37,342 nucleotides of DNA from contig CAZOJQ010000030.1 in assembly GCA_964580185.1 (NCBI GenBank), forward strand, positions 1-37,342. The letters are read 5' to 3'. Below the pieces are notes generated by a model that was not told the DNA's origin, made no database searches, and saw nothing but the letters and a program-made list of their open reading frames with translations. The stretch's first letter is position 1; each line of letters begins with the position of its first letter. Shown here one piece after another: positions 8,983 to 17,586 of the stretch. Source of the stretch: CAYWWY01 sp964580185 (lineage in GTDB: Bacteria; Thermotogota; Thermotogae; MWEM01). Both the position numbers and the translations under genes were made by a program.

Positions 8983-8988
8983 ATTATA
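8983..8988 (-). promoter_or_regulatory. -10 element for the M23-metK-glmU operon
   Basis: On the minus strand there is a perfect TATAAT 20 bases upstream of the M23 ATG, directly after the U-run of the rpsB terminator. No good -35 hexamer can be placed, because that position falls in the terminator stem, so strength is uncertain. Confidence 0.5.
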
Positions 8989-8992
8989 TCAT

Positions 8993-9018
8993 AAAAAAAA
9001 GCGGGTTCCCCCGCTTTT
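8993..9018 (-). terminator. Rho-independent terminator after rpsB
   Basis: Reading the minus strand, an AAAAGCGGG stem, a four-base loop and a CCCGCTTTT arm are followed by more T residues. It lies 45 bases after the rpsB stop and separates rpsB from the next operon. Confidence 0.9.
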
Positions 9019-9062
9019 GATTGGCCTTTCGGGATTTGGACGTTCTCACAATCCGTCTTTGC

Positions 9063-9893
9063 TCAGTCCGAAACGACTTCCTCTTCTTTCGCAGAGTCCG
9101 AATCCGCGGATTCTTTGGGTTCTTCGACTGTTTCATCTTGGCTTTCAGAATCCTCGGCTTCCGCTTCGGGTTGAGTGGATTCCGCCGCTTCTGCGGTATC
9201 CTGTTGGTTGTATCCTTCTCGACCTTCAAGAAAGGCATCGGCAATTTTGGACGTGATTAACCGGATTGCGCGAATGGCATCATCATTTCCTGGGATAATA
9301 TAATCAATCTCATCAGGATCGCAATTGGTATCTAATGTCGCAACAATAGGGATTTTCAGTAAGTTACCTTCCAGGACGGCATTTCGTTCTTTTTTTGGAT
9401 CCACGATAAACAAGATATCCGGAAGATCCTTCATATTCCGCACCCCTCCCAGGTTTTTCTGCAGTTTGCTCAATTCATGTCGAATGACCGCTTGCTCCTG
9501 CTTGGGAAGTGCATTCAGACTACCATCCGCTTCTTGGGCCTCCAGTTCTTTCATGTAGGCAATCCGAGCCTTGATCGTGGGAAAGTTCGTTAACAGCCCC
9601 CCCAACCAACGATTGGTGATGAACAACCCGCCACATCGCTTGGCTTCTTCTTCCACCGACTGCTGGGCTTGCCGTTTTGTGCCCACAAAAAGGATCGTTG
9701 CTCCTTCTGCGGCTTTGTTCCGGACGAAATAATACGCCTCTTCCAGTAATCGCAAGGTTTTCTGAAGATCCATGATGTGTACGCCTTTGCGATCGGTATA
9801 GATGTACTCCTTCATCTTGGGGTTCCAACGCATCGTTCGATGCCCGAAATGCACCCCTGCTTCCAACAACTGTTTCATGCTCACTACGCCCAA
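9063..9893 (-). CDS. rpsB: 30S ribosomal protein S2
   Basis: S2 is a small-subunit ribosomal protein. The 276-residue sequence has SMKQLLEAGVHFGHRTMRWN at the N-terminus, then FVGTKRQAQ, FITNRWLGGLLTNF, PDILFIVDPKKE and PIVATLDTNCDPDEIDYIIPGNDDA, all standard S2 motifs. A roughly 50-residue acidic tail (Glu/Ser-rich, ending SAKEEEVVSD) extends past the usual end. The TTG at 9893 is the start: GGAGGT lies 6 bases upstream, and the following GVVSM aligns with the E. coli ATVSM start. The usual partner tsf does not follow; a terminator does. Confidence 0.96.
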   Translation of the reverse strand: MGVVSMKQLLEAGVHFGHRTMRWNPKMKEYIYTDRKGVHIMDLQKTLRLLEEAYYFVRNKAAEGATILFVGTKRQAQQSVEEEAKRCGGLFITNRWLGGLLTNFPTIKARIAYMKELEAQEADGSLNALPKQEQAVIRHELSKLQKNLGGVRNMKDLPDILFIVDPKKERNAVLEGNLLKIPIVATLDTNCDPDEIDYIIPGNDDAIRAIRLITSKIADAFLEGREGYNQQDTAEAAESTQPEAEAEDSESQDETVEEPKESADSDSAKEEEVVSD

Positions 9894-9916
9894 CGTGCCA
9901 CCTCCATAGGTTTTCC

Positions 9917-9964
9917 CTCCGCCCTTCTACCAGCGCCCCCTACCTGCAAACAGGCACCTCGGAG
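9917..9964 (-). promoter_or_regulatory. Possible structured leader of rpsB mRNA
   Basis: The roughly 100-base 5' leader of rpsB can form a 5-bp closing stem (CTCCG with CGGAG) enclosing a CCTG-TTTG-CAGG hairpin and a purine-rich strand. Ribosomal protein operons are often autoregulated through such leaders. The pairing was found by eye and not energy-tested, and it does not match a motif I can name. Confidence 0.3.
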
Positions 9965-9999
9965 CCCCAAAAAAGGACGTGCGAATTTCATACCGCCGG

Positions 10000-10028
10000 A
10001 TTATACCAGAAAAGCAATGGATATGCAA
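10000..10028 (-). promoter_or_regulatory. Sigma-70-type promoter of rpsB
   Basis: On the minus strand TTGCAT (10023-10028) and TATAAT (10000-10005) are separated by exactly 17 bases, with a TGG extended -10. It lies about 107 bases upstream of the TTG start and fits a strong ribosomal gene promoter. Confidence 0.85.
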
Positions 10029-10100
10029 GTTTTTTTTCCATCAAATCTCCATATATCAGAGGTATGATTACTCCGATCTTTTTATAGCAAGGAGCGAATG

Positions 10101-10811
10101 ATGCATCAACGGACCTATCGAAACGAACGAAAGTTTTTGATCGGCAGACCTGATCTCCACCTTCTGAGACAGAACCTCTCGGAAATCCTTCAGAGAGACA
10201 TCAATGATCAAGAAGAACAGGGGTATTCAGTACGGTCTTTGTATTTTGATGATGGACATCAATCGGGCCTTTTCGAAAAATATAGCGGTATCCCGATTCG
10301 AGGAAATTTTCGAATCCGGATCTATAACGAAGACGGACAATTGATCCGTTTGGAGAAGAAAATGCATAAAGGGCATCTTTCGCGCAAGTTATCCAGAAGG
10401 ATATCCGAGAACGAGTATCGACAGATCCTTTCGAGTAATCTTTCCTTTCTATCAATGTCTGATGATTTCCTGTCCCATGATTTCTACCAAAGATGCAAAA
10501 ACACGCTTCTTCGGCCTGTAATCATTGTAGACTATCGAAGAGAAGCCTTCGTGTATCCGGTTGAAAATGTACGACTGACGCTAGACACCCAGATCCGAAC
10601 GGGTCTTCACGCTGTTGACCTCTTTGAACCGGAGATAGCCTTGATCCCTGCCCTGGAAGAAGACCTTTCCCTATTAGAAATGAAATACGACCACTTCATT
10701 CCCTCTTTCATCCTTCAGGTTACCGCACCGTCAATGCATACTCCGGTTTCTTTTTCCAAATACGCATGTTGCCGAAAGTTCGTGAAATATAACGATTGGG
10801 AGGAAGCGTAA
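10101..10811 (+). CDS. VTC-domain polyphosphate polymerase-like protein
   Basis: The 236-residue protein matches the VTC catalytic domain, the tunnel-fold family whose yeast member Vtc4 makes polyphosphate from ATP. Visible basic/acidic tunnel motifs in order are RNERKFLI, VRSLYFDD, FRIRIYN, RLEKKMHKGHLSRK, VDYRREAF, LTLDTQI and LLEMKY. There is no signal peptide or membrane segment, so it is cytoplasmic or peripheral. AAGGAG lies 6 bases before the ATG at 10101; another ATG directly upstream (10098) is closer. It opens an operon with a DUF4956 membrane protein and a CotH-kinase protein, a grouping known in other bacteria. No convincing -35/-10 pair was found; TATGAT at 10063-10068 is the best -10 candidate. 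Confidence 0.88.
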   Translation: MHQRTYRNERKFLIGRPDLHLLRQNLSEILQRDINDQEEQGYSVRSLYFDDGHQSGLFEKYSGIPIRGNFRIRIYNEDGQLIRLEKKMHKGHLSRKLSRRISENEYRQILSSNLSFLSMSDDFLSHDFYQRCKNTLLRPVIIVDYRREAFVYPVENVRLTLDTQIRTGLHAVDLFEPEIALIPALEEDLSLLEMKYDHFIPSFILQVTAPSMHTPVSFSKYACCRKFVKYNDWEEA

Positions 10812-11467
10812 TGCTGGATGCGCTCTTGCAAAACTCTAGTTTTTACTTGAATTACACTGATATGGTCTTGGCTCTTGTTCTTTCTGCTGCCCAAGGATTT
10901 CTGGTGTGCTTTGTGTATCGATATTCATACCGGGGGGTTCTGTACACGAAAAACTTCAGCATATCCCTTGTTCTTATGGCCGTCATCTCTTCTGTTCTCA
11001 TTATGGCTGTTGCAACGAATATCGTCCTATCTTTGGGTATGGTCGGCGCATTAAGCATTGTCCGATTCCGAACGGCGCTGAAAGACCCTCTCGATATTGT
11101 TTTTCTCTTCTGGGCTATCAGCATTGGGATTGTAACCGGCGCTGGCTTATTCTTCCTTTCCCTGTTTGGGTCTATCTGCGTCGCTTTGATCATCCTCCTG
11201 ATGACACGCCTTTCTTTTGCAACACGACCCTACATGTTGAGCATTCATTGCAGTCCTGACGTCGGTGAAAACGAGATCCGTGAGGTCCTTAAAAAGAATT
11301 CGTCGAGATTCCACCTGAAAGCAAAAAACAAAACGGCCAATCATTGCGAGCTTACATTCGAATTGAGGATAAAAGACGGATCCGACACAATTGTCAATCG
11401 GATTTCAGAAATCGAAGGAGTAACCCATGCGGTATTGATTGTCTATAATGGAGACTATGTTTCGTAA
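10811..11467 (+). CDS. DUF4956 family membrane protein
   Basis: The 218-residue protein has four likely membrane helices in its first 140 residues (around 15-35, 48-75, 95-120 and 122-140) and a soluble C-terminal domain of about 80 residues ending HAVLIVYNGDYVS. The segment LGMVGALSIVRFRTALKDP is characteristic of DUF4956. GGGAGG precedes the ATG by 7 bases. The ATG overlaps the VTC stop by one base (TAATG), so the pair is translationally coupled. DUF4956 proteins commonly neighbour VTC-domain proteins, so it may be a membrane partner or channel for the polymerase; that is inference. Confidence 0.85.
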   Translation: MLDALLQNSSFYLNYTDMVLALVLSAAQGFLVCFVYRYSYRGVLYTKNFSISLVLMAVISSVLIMAVATNIVLSLGMVGALSIVRFRTALKDPLDIVFLFWAISIGIVTGAGLFFLSLFGSICVALIILLMTRLSFATRPYMLSIHCSPDVGENEIREVLKKNSSRFHLKAKNKTANHCELTFELRIKDGSDTIVNRISEIEGVTHAVLIVYNGDYVS

Positions 11468-11488
11468 AGACGCATTTAAGGAGGCGCT

Positions 11489-13483
11489 ATGAACAAAAAA
11501 GAACTCCTTGTCGTCGTTTTTTTGATTCTAATGCTTTTGCTCATTTCGATCGCCAATTCTCAGCAAGAAAAAAGGACTTGGATCGTCATCAACGAGATTG
11601 TAGCAAAATCCGCGCATGGAGGGCCCGATTGGATCGAGATTCTAGCCATAGGTGATGATCCGAATCAACCCATCCATTTGGAAGGTTTTTTCATTACAGA
11701 CGGCAAGAAAGGGCGAGTACCCGAACCATTGCCAGCCATTGATCTATATCCGGGTGAATGTGTGATCATTTATGCCGATCACCTACCGAATGGGATTGAA
11801 ACGGGTTATACCGTATCTTTCAAACTAGGCAGCGAAGACCTTTTGATGCTTCTATACAAAGGAAACATCGTTGAAACGCTTCAATGGAAAGAAGGAGATG
11901 CGCCGAAAGGATTCAGTTACGCGCGATTTGTCGGCTCCGAAGGAGAACAATTCTTCGCGCAAGCAATCCCCACTCTCGGAGAACCAAACCAGATCTCTCT
12001 TGAAGGAACCACTGAAGGGATTTCTACAAATCAAGGATCCTCACTGATCTTTCCTGATGACATAGTCATACCGGTTGAAATCACTATTAACCCGGATGAC
12101 CTGCAGGCTATGCTCGATCGACCATTGGCAAAGGAATACTATCCAGCGACCCTAATTTACAATGGGATCCAGATCGATAATGTGGCCATTCGCACGAAAG
12201 GAAACTCTTCATTGAACACAGCCGCATCGTCAGCTACGGTCCGGTATAGCTTTAAGGTGGATATCAATGAATATGTGAAAGATCAAACCCTAATGGGCTT
12301 GAAAAAAATTAGTCTCAACAATGGATTTTCTGACCCTACGTTTATGAGGGAGTACCTTTCGTATCGGATCTTCGAAGAAATGGGAGTACCATCGGCGCGT
12401 ACCTGCTTTGTGTTTCTGACAATCAATGGACAACCTTGGGGCCTTTACCTGGCAGTTGAACAGATTGATTCCGTTTTCGTTGCAGAATGGTTTGACCAAA
12501 CAAATGGTGATCTCTATAAACCAAGCGGGATTGGTTCAAGTTTGCTATGGAACGGAGAAAGCATTGATCGATATCCCGGTTTGAGAGACAACCTCAAGAC
12601 GAATGAGAAGACCTCGAATCATGAAGCTCTGATGCGCTTTTTGGATGTTCTGAATCACGGGGGAGATCTATCGACTGTTTTGAATGTGGATGGAGCAGTG
12701 CGATATCTAGCCGTAAGCACTGCGTTATCCAATCTGGATAGCTACCAAGGACCTTTTGCGCACAATTATTATCTTTATGAACAGAACGGGGTTTTCGAAG
12801 TGATCCCTTGGGATCTGAATATGTCTTTTGCGGGTTTTTCGCATGGAATGATTCAGGATCAGTTGGTGGGATTTCGAATCGATGAACCTACAACAGTTCC
12901 GATAGAGCAGAGGGTTTTGATTCAACGTCTTTTGGAACAAGATGAGTATGCGCGCTTATATTATGGGTACATTCGCCAGGTCGCCGAGGAAGTGCTTGAC
13001 CCTTTACGTATGAAAGAATGGATTGAACAGGTTGCTGAAATGATTCGCCCTTGGTTAGAAGAAGATCCAACCAAGTTTTACTCAATGCAACAGTTTGAAA
13101 CTTCTTTATGGGAAGGGTCTGCTTTGGACGAAATGGTCCCTTCGGGGCTGGAACCCAGAGAAATGCCTTTTGTCGGTCAAGGGGATCATTGGGGTCAACC
13201 GGATCCGAACTGGTTTCCTCCAGAAGGGGACAATCCTGGTGTTCCATTGCCCCAAGCGCTCCAGCAAGAAGGACAAGTGATGCGATCGCTCGGAAGGAAC
13301 GAATTTCAGAACCCACAGATGCAACCTCCTATCCAGAGAGATCAAATGCAAAGAATGGAAATGCCTGCCCAGGCCGGAGGGGGAAGAGGATTTGGCAGCG
13401 CAACGACCATCGGACTCTACCCGTTTATCCTTTCCCGAAGGGATCAAATTTTCCAACAACTGGAAGCGCAAACATCGGAATGA
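11489..13483 (+). CDS. Secreted lamin-tail / CotH-kinase family protein
   Basis: The 664-residue protein has a signal or anchor segment (about 6-24) and a lamin-tail-like beta domain (about 31-165; WIVINEIVAKSAHGGPDWIE, then LHLEGF-type and GECVIIYADH strands). A CotH kinase domain follows (about 190-560; VAIRTKGNSSLNT, LKKISLNNGFSDPTFMREY, PWGLYLAVEQID, VIPWDLNMSFAGF). CotH proteins are atypical kinases that phosphorylate secreted proteins; CotH itself acts on spore-coat proteins. The C-terminus is rich in Gln, Met, Pro and Gly and probably disordered. AAGGAGG lies 4 bases before the ATG. It follows the VTC and DUF4956 genes and precedes a two-component pair. Confidence 0.85.
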   Translation: MNKKELLVVVFLILMLLLISIANSQQEKRTWIVINEIVAKSAHGGPDWIEILAIGDDPNQPIHLEGFFITDGKKGRVPEPLPAIDLYPGECVIIYADHLPNGIETGYTVSFKLGSEDLLMLLYKGNIVETLQWKEGDAPKGFSYARFVGSEGEQFFAQAIPTLGEPNQISLEGTTEGISTNQGSSLIFPDDIVIPVEITINPDDLQAMLDRPLAKEYYPATLIYNGIQIDNVAIRTKGNSSLNTAASSATVRYSFKVDINEYVKDQTLMGLKKISLNNGFSDPTFMREYLSYRIFEEMGVPSARTCFVFLTINGQPWGLYLAVEQIDSVFVAEWFDQTNGDLYKPSGIGSSLLWNGESIDRYPGLRDNLKTNEKTSNHEALMRFLDVLNHGGDLSTVLNVDGAVRYLAVSTALSNLDSYQGPFAHNYYLYEQNGVFEVIPWDLNMSFAGFSHGMIQDQLVGFRIDEPTTVPIEQRVLIQRLLEQDEYARLYYGYIRQVAEEVLDPLRMKEWIEQVAEMIRPWLEEDPTKFYSMQQFETSLWEGSALDEMVPSGLEPREMPFVGQGDHWGQPDPNWFPPEGDNPGVPLPQALQQEGQVMRSLGRNEFQNPQMQPPIQRDQMQRMEMPAQAGGGRGFGSATTIGLYPFILSRRDQIFQQLEAQTSE

Positions 13484-13520
13484 CGGGTTGCAATCGAACT
13501 GAAGAAGAGCGAGGATACTG

Positions 13521-14207
13521 ATGGAACCACAAAGACCACAGACGACAATTTTGGTTGTGGACGATGAGAAGAGCTTGTGTAGAATGATTGGAGATTTTCT
13601 GGAAGATCAAGGATATCACGTTGTTTTGGCTTTTGATGGTTCTGATGCAATCGATCGGTTTTTTTGCCATCAACCCATCGATTTGGTTATCCTTGATGTA
13701 ATGATGCCCCAAATGGATGGATTGGAAGTGTGCCGAATGATCCGTGAACACGCGCCGACCCCCATCCTTTTTCTTACGGCCAAAGATCAACCCGAAGATG
13801 AAATTCAAGGATTGGCAATCGGCGGAGACGATTACTTGGGGAAGCCGTTTCGATACGATATCCTGATGGCGCATATTCAAGCGATCTTGAGAAGGGAACA
13901 GCGATCGTCGAAAGAACCGATCGCTTTGGGCCCCTTATGCATTGATGATGATCGGCATGAGATTCGTTGCGCGAAAACCCTTCTTCCTTTGACTCCAAAA
14001 GAATACGCATTGCTTCGGTTTTTAGCCGAATGCGCGCCGAAAGCTTTATCTCGGGAATCCATTATGGAACGCCTTTGGGGATATGATTATGAGGCGGATG
14101 AACGAGTAGTCGACACCTACGTAAAAAACATCCGGGCTCGTTTGGGTCCGTACAAGTACATAATTCGGACCATACGAAACTTTGGGTATCGTCTGGATTG
14201 TGAGTAG
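13521..14207 (+). CDS. OmpR/PhoB-type response regulator
   Basis: The 228-residue protein has a receiver domain (about 8-120) with the acidic pair D14/D15 in VVDDEKS, phosphoacceptor D59 in VILDVMMPQMDG, T86 in FLTAKD and K108 in LGKPF. A winged-helix DNA-binding domain follows (about 130-226; LTPKEYALLRFLA, LWGYDYEADERVVDTYVKNI, IRTIRNFGYRL). It starts 37 bases after the CotH gene and ends 3 bases before the kinase gene, so all five genes are probably one transcript. Its targets are unknown, but the operon itself is a likely one. Confidence 0.93.
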   Translation: MEPQRPQTTILVVDDEKSLCRMIGDFLEDQGYHVVLAFDGSDAIDRFFCHQPIDLVILDVMMPQMDGLEVCRMIREHAPTPILFLTAKDQPEDEIQGLAIGGDDYLGKPFRYDILMAHIQAILRREQRSSKEPIALGPLCIDDDRHEIRCAKTLLPLTPKEYALLRFLAECAPKALSRESIMERLWGYDYEADERVVDTYVKNIRARLGPYKYIIRTIRNFGYRLDCE

Positions 14208-14210
14208 ATC

Positions 14211-15689
14211 ATGTCAATTCGATGGAAACTGTTCAGTTTCACTGCCTTGTTGATCGGCCTCTTCCTTCTTGTAACCGTAATAGCAAATGCTTTTTTTCTT
14301 CAAGATTACTATGTTTCTCTAAAGAAGAAGCAATTGTTGGAAGCTGCGCAAATTCTTCAGAAAACCCTCGAATACACTCCTGAACGGATTGATTATGAAA
14401 TTGAAATGCAAATGAGGATGAAAGGGTTGCATGGTGTAATCTTTGACTTGGAGAAGGGAGAGCCCGTCTTTTATTCAGGGTGGAATCCTATCCCAAGGGG
14501 GGAAAGATGGGTTCCTCCCCCAAGTTTCCGAATAGAAGACTATGCTGCTGATGGCGATTCAGGCGCGCGGATCGCCTCTTCTTTCGATCCACGCGCAAAC
14601 ATGGAAACCCTTAGTTTGGTTCAACCAATGGGGCAAGGGAAAGTCCTGGAGCTTTCCATTCCGATTGGCGCGATCCATGAAGAAGCCTTAATCGCTGGCA
14701 ACTACCTTCTTGCCTTGGCTTTGATCATGCTGGTGATCGGTATCCCTGCGGCCTTCCTTCTGTCCCTGAAATTCACGCGCCCAATTCAAGAGCTCACATC
14801 GCTAGCAAAAAGTATCAGTCAATTGGACTTTTCCCGAAGATACCACGAAACAAGAAACGATGAGATCGGGGTTTTGGGTATGAGTATCAACGATCTTTCC
14901 GATAAGCTCGGCCAAGCCATGGAACGATTGGTGATGGCAAACCAAGTGTTGCAGGAAGATCTTGAAAACAAAAAAAGAATCGATCAGATGCGAAAGACTT
15001 TTATCTCTCATGTTTCCCATGAGCTGAAAACACCCATTACTGTGATTATGGGCCATGCAGAAGGACTGGCCCGCAATGTGATCCATGGGGAGTCAAAAAA
15101 AAACCAATATTGCTCGATCATTATCGAAGAGGCGCAAAAAATGGATCAATTGGTGCGAGAGTTGCTGGATCTTTCCCAAATGGAATCGCACCTTTTCCGG
15201 ATTCATCCCGTATCCTTTTCTCTTGACCGATTGATCCATAAGGGAATGGACAAACTTGCCCCTCTTTTTCTTGAAGCAGACATTCATACCAAAGATCGGA
15301 CTACCAATTGGCCCAATGTATGGGGTGACCCTTTACGGATTGAGCAAGTCTTTACCAACCTGCTTACGAACGCCATTCACCATACATCCAATGATCGGAT
15401 CATTGAAATCACTACCGAAGGTTCCCAAACAGAATCTGGAGAGCCAACTGTGCGGATCTGTATCTTCAATACTGGGACTCCCTTACCACCGGATCAGATC
15501 GAACACCTGTTCGATGGGTTTACTGCGCCGAAAACTGCGCAATACCTACCTCGAGGAAACGGACTGGGCCTTTCCATCGTTCAAGGCATTATGAAGGCCC
15601 ACAACATGGCTTATGGTGTCACAAATCGTCCGGATGGGGTTTCCTTTTGGTTTGAAGTCAGCCTAATGCCATTAGAACAAATAGGATGA
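14211..15689 (+). CDS. Membrane sensor histidine kinase
   Basis: The 492-residue protein has two membrane segments (about 8-30 and 163-187) flanking an extracytoplasmic sensor of about 130 residues. A HAMP linker (about 187-240), the HisKA box SHVSHELKTP with phosphoaccepting H270, the N box NLLTNAIHH and the G box GNGLGLSIVQG follow. It is the partner of the response regulator 3 bases upstream. The sensor segment carries no motif I recognise. Its last 18 bases overlap the 3' end of the convergent repeat-protein gene, with no terminator between them. Confidence 0.93.
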   Translation: MSIRWKLFSFTALLIGLFLLVTVIANAFFLQDYYVSLKKKQLLEAAQILQKTLEYTPERIDYEIEMQMRMKGLHGVIFDLEKGEPVFYSGWNPIPRGERWVPPPSFRIEDYAADGDSGARIASSFDPRANMETLSLVQPMGQGKVLELSIPIGAIHEEALIAGNYLLALALIMLVIGIPAAFLLSLKFTRPIQELTSLAKSISQLDFSRRYHETRNDEIGVLGMSINDLSDKLGQAMERLVMANQVLQEDLENKKRIDQMRKTFISHVSHELKTPITVIMGHAEGLARNVIHGESKKNQYCSIIIEEAQKMDQLVRELLDLSQMESHLFRIHPVSFSLDRLIHKGMDKLAPLFLEADIHTKDRTTNWPNVWGDPLRIEQVFTNLLTNAIHHTSNDRIIEITTEGSQTESGEPTVRICIFNTGTPLPPDQIEHLFDGFTAPKTAQYLPRGNGLGLSIVQGIMKAHNMAYGVTNRPDGVSFWFEVSLMPLEQIG

Positions 15690-17414
15690 AGCAAACGGTG
15701 TTCCTAGGTTAAGAACGACAAACAATCGATACACTCCGCCCCTAATCAACCAGATGGCAACAGCCTGACCGGCAGGCATACTACCCATGATGGTCTGCAT
15801 ATGGGCCGGACTCTGTATAGGAATTCCCATGGGCGCATTGGTTCGAACGATACTCCCTCCAATGTTCACTCGTCCATCACCGTAAGAAATCAACGAACCA
15901 GAAGGATAGAACCCCACATGGGTCAGCACATCACCCAACTGAATCCGCCCATGGGCCGGATACCCGCTTGCTACGTTGGTGACCACAACCCCTTGAGGAT
16001 GGTTCTCCACATAGACCCCAAGCGAAGGTTGGGACGGAATCGATTGAACTTGCGTAAAATTGGCCACGAGCGTAAGATTTTGTGCAGGCATCGAGAACCC
16101 ATGATTGGCCTGATTCGAGAAGGGTACCCCAGGCCATCCGCTCCAGGGATCGGATTGAGTCCACCCTGTAAATTGATATCCCGCATTGGCTACTGCTTGG
16201 ATATTGACCCACGCGCCCGCAGCGTATTGCCCCGCTCCGGTAACCATGCCACCCATCGGTGGGTTCATCTGAAGGTCAAGAGTATAGCCCACTGGTTGGA
16301 CTAAGGGAGTAAAATGGGCAGTGAGCGCAACATTCTCCGAAGGCATCGTGTAGGCAAAGCTGGCTTGATTGCTAACAATGATAGCGCCTCGCCTCCAATG
16401 GACAAATTGATACCCTGGATTTGCAACCGCCTGGAGGTTCGCGGCAAACCCTGGAGAAAACTGGCCACCTCCAGTCACCATACCAGCGTCCGGCGGATTG
16501 GTTGTGAGGGACAGCGTGTAGCTCAAAATCCCCATCGGGGTGAAGTACGCCGTAAGAGTAACATTTTCATTCGGCATGGAGTAAGAAAAGCTTGGTTGAT
16601 TGCTCACTACCGTCGCGCCACGCATCCAGCGGACAAACTGAAATCCAGGATTGGGTGTCGCCTGAACACTTGCTGTAGAGCCTCCTGCGAACGTGCCACT
16701 ACCGGTCACCGTACCACCCGTTGGCGGACTGCTGACGACAGATAGGGCATAGGTCTGTGTTTGTCCGAAGACAGTCACAGGAAAATTCAGCAAGGTCTGT
16801 GTCCCTCCAGAAACTGACCCAAAAGTCCCTCCTCGTTGCTCATAGATTTCTTTCCGCGACGTATTGACCTTCCAATAAAAATCGGACCAACTCTGATGCC
16901 GGATATGGATGAGATATGAATAGACTTCTGCTTTCTGCCAGTCGTGACCAGTCGAAAGCACATTACCCTGGGCAGCGATTTGGACAACCCGTGTGGAACG
17001 AACGTAAATCAGGTTGGCATCGTTGAACTGAAGCGTAAATCGGGTAGGCGGTGACCCTCCTGTGCCGCCGACTGTTTCAACAGCAATATTCAACTTCGTT
17101 TGAGTTCCCCCAATGGAGCCAAAAGTCCCATTGGTCACTCGGTGCACCTCTCTGCGAGACGTATTCACCATCCAATAAAACCCAGACCAGGAATTGAGGC
17201 GCAGATGAAAGAGATACGAATATACCTGTTGGACGGTCCAATCCGTCCCTGTAGAAAGAACTCTTCCACTGGCACCGATCTGGAGAATGTTGGACGCCGG
17301 AACATAAACCAACGAGCATTGGGGGAAGTCGACTCGAAACCGATCAAAATTCGCAAAAGCCATCGACGCAAACAATAGAATAACGATCAGAGTCCAGACT
17401 GCGTTTTTTCTCAT
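15672..17414 (-). CDS. Secreted repeat protein with C-terminal PDZ-like domain
   Basis: The 580-residue protein starts with a signal peptide (1-22). Two copies of a roughly 90-residue unit follow (about 24-115 and 118-215), each with a VLSTG.DW...VYSYL.H.R..SW..FYW.VNTSR core. Then come three repeats of about 75 residues of the bacterial InlB/Flg_new type (GGTVTGSGTF, GMVTGGGQFSPG, GMVTGAGQYAAG, each leading to a GYQF.W and SMP.EN.TL.A.FT pattern). The C-terminus holds a PDZ-like domain (LGVYVENHPQGVVVTNVASG, HGRIQLGDVLTHVG). AAGGAGG lies 9 bases before the ATG. The N-terminal unit is not one I can name. It is probably a surface or periplasmic binding protein. Confidence 0.8.
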   Translation of the reverse strand: MRKNAVWTLIVILLFASMAFANFDRFRVDFPQCSLVYVPASNILQIGASGRVLSTGTDWTVQQVYSYLFHLRLNSWSGFYWMVNTSRREVHRVTNGTFGSIGGTQTKLNIAVETVGGTGGSPPTRFTLQFNDANLIYVRSTRVVQIAAQGNVLSTGHDWQKAEVYSYLIHIRHQSWSDFYWKVNTSRKEIYEQRGGTFGSVSGGTQTLLNFPVTVFGQTQTYALSVVSSPPTGGTVTGSGTFAGGSTASVQATPNPGFQFVRWMRGATVVSNQPSFSYSMPNENVTLTAYFTPMGILSYTLSLTTNPPDAGMVTGGGQFSPGFAANLQAVANPGYQFVHWRRGAIIVSNQASFAYTMPSENVALTAHFTPLVQPVGYTLDLQMNPPMGGMVTGAGQYAAGAWVNIQAVANAGYQFTGWTQSDPWSGWPGVPFSNQANHGFSMPAQNLTLVANFTQVQSIPSQPSLGVYVENHPQGVVVTNVASGYPAHGRIQLGDVLTHVGFYPSGSLISYGDGRVNIGGSIVRTNAPMGIPIQSPAHMQTIMGSMPAGQAVAIWLIRGGVYRLFVVLNLGTPFASSYLF

Positions 17415-17501
17415 AGTGCACAACCTCCTTTTCCGAATGTCAATGCATCCGTCCGCGTATTTCCCAATCCATCCCATTGCGCAAATCGGAATGAATGTTT
17501 A

Positions 17502-17510
17502 ATTATAGCA
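17502..17510 (-). promoter_or_regulatory. Extended -10 promoter for the PDZ repeat protein
   Basis: On the minus strand TGCTATAAT, an extended -10, lies 88 bases upstream of the chosen ATG. The -35 region is weak. Confidence 0.5.
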
Positions 17511-17586
17511 GATTTCCCGCAATTTTGGACAGAACAAACTCGTTGATTATGGTAAACTATTCGTGGATTCTTCTGGAGGGACTCCA

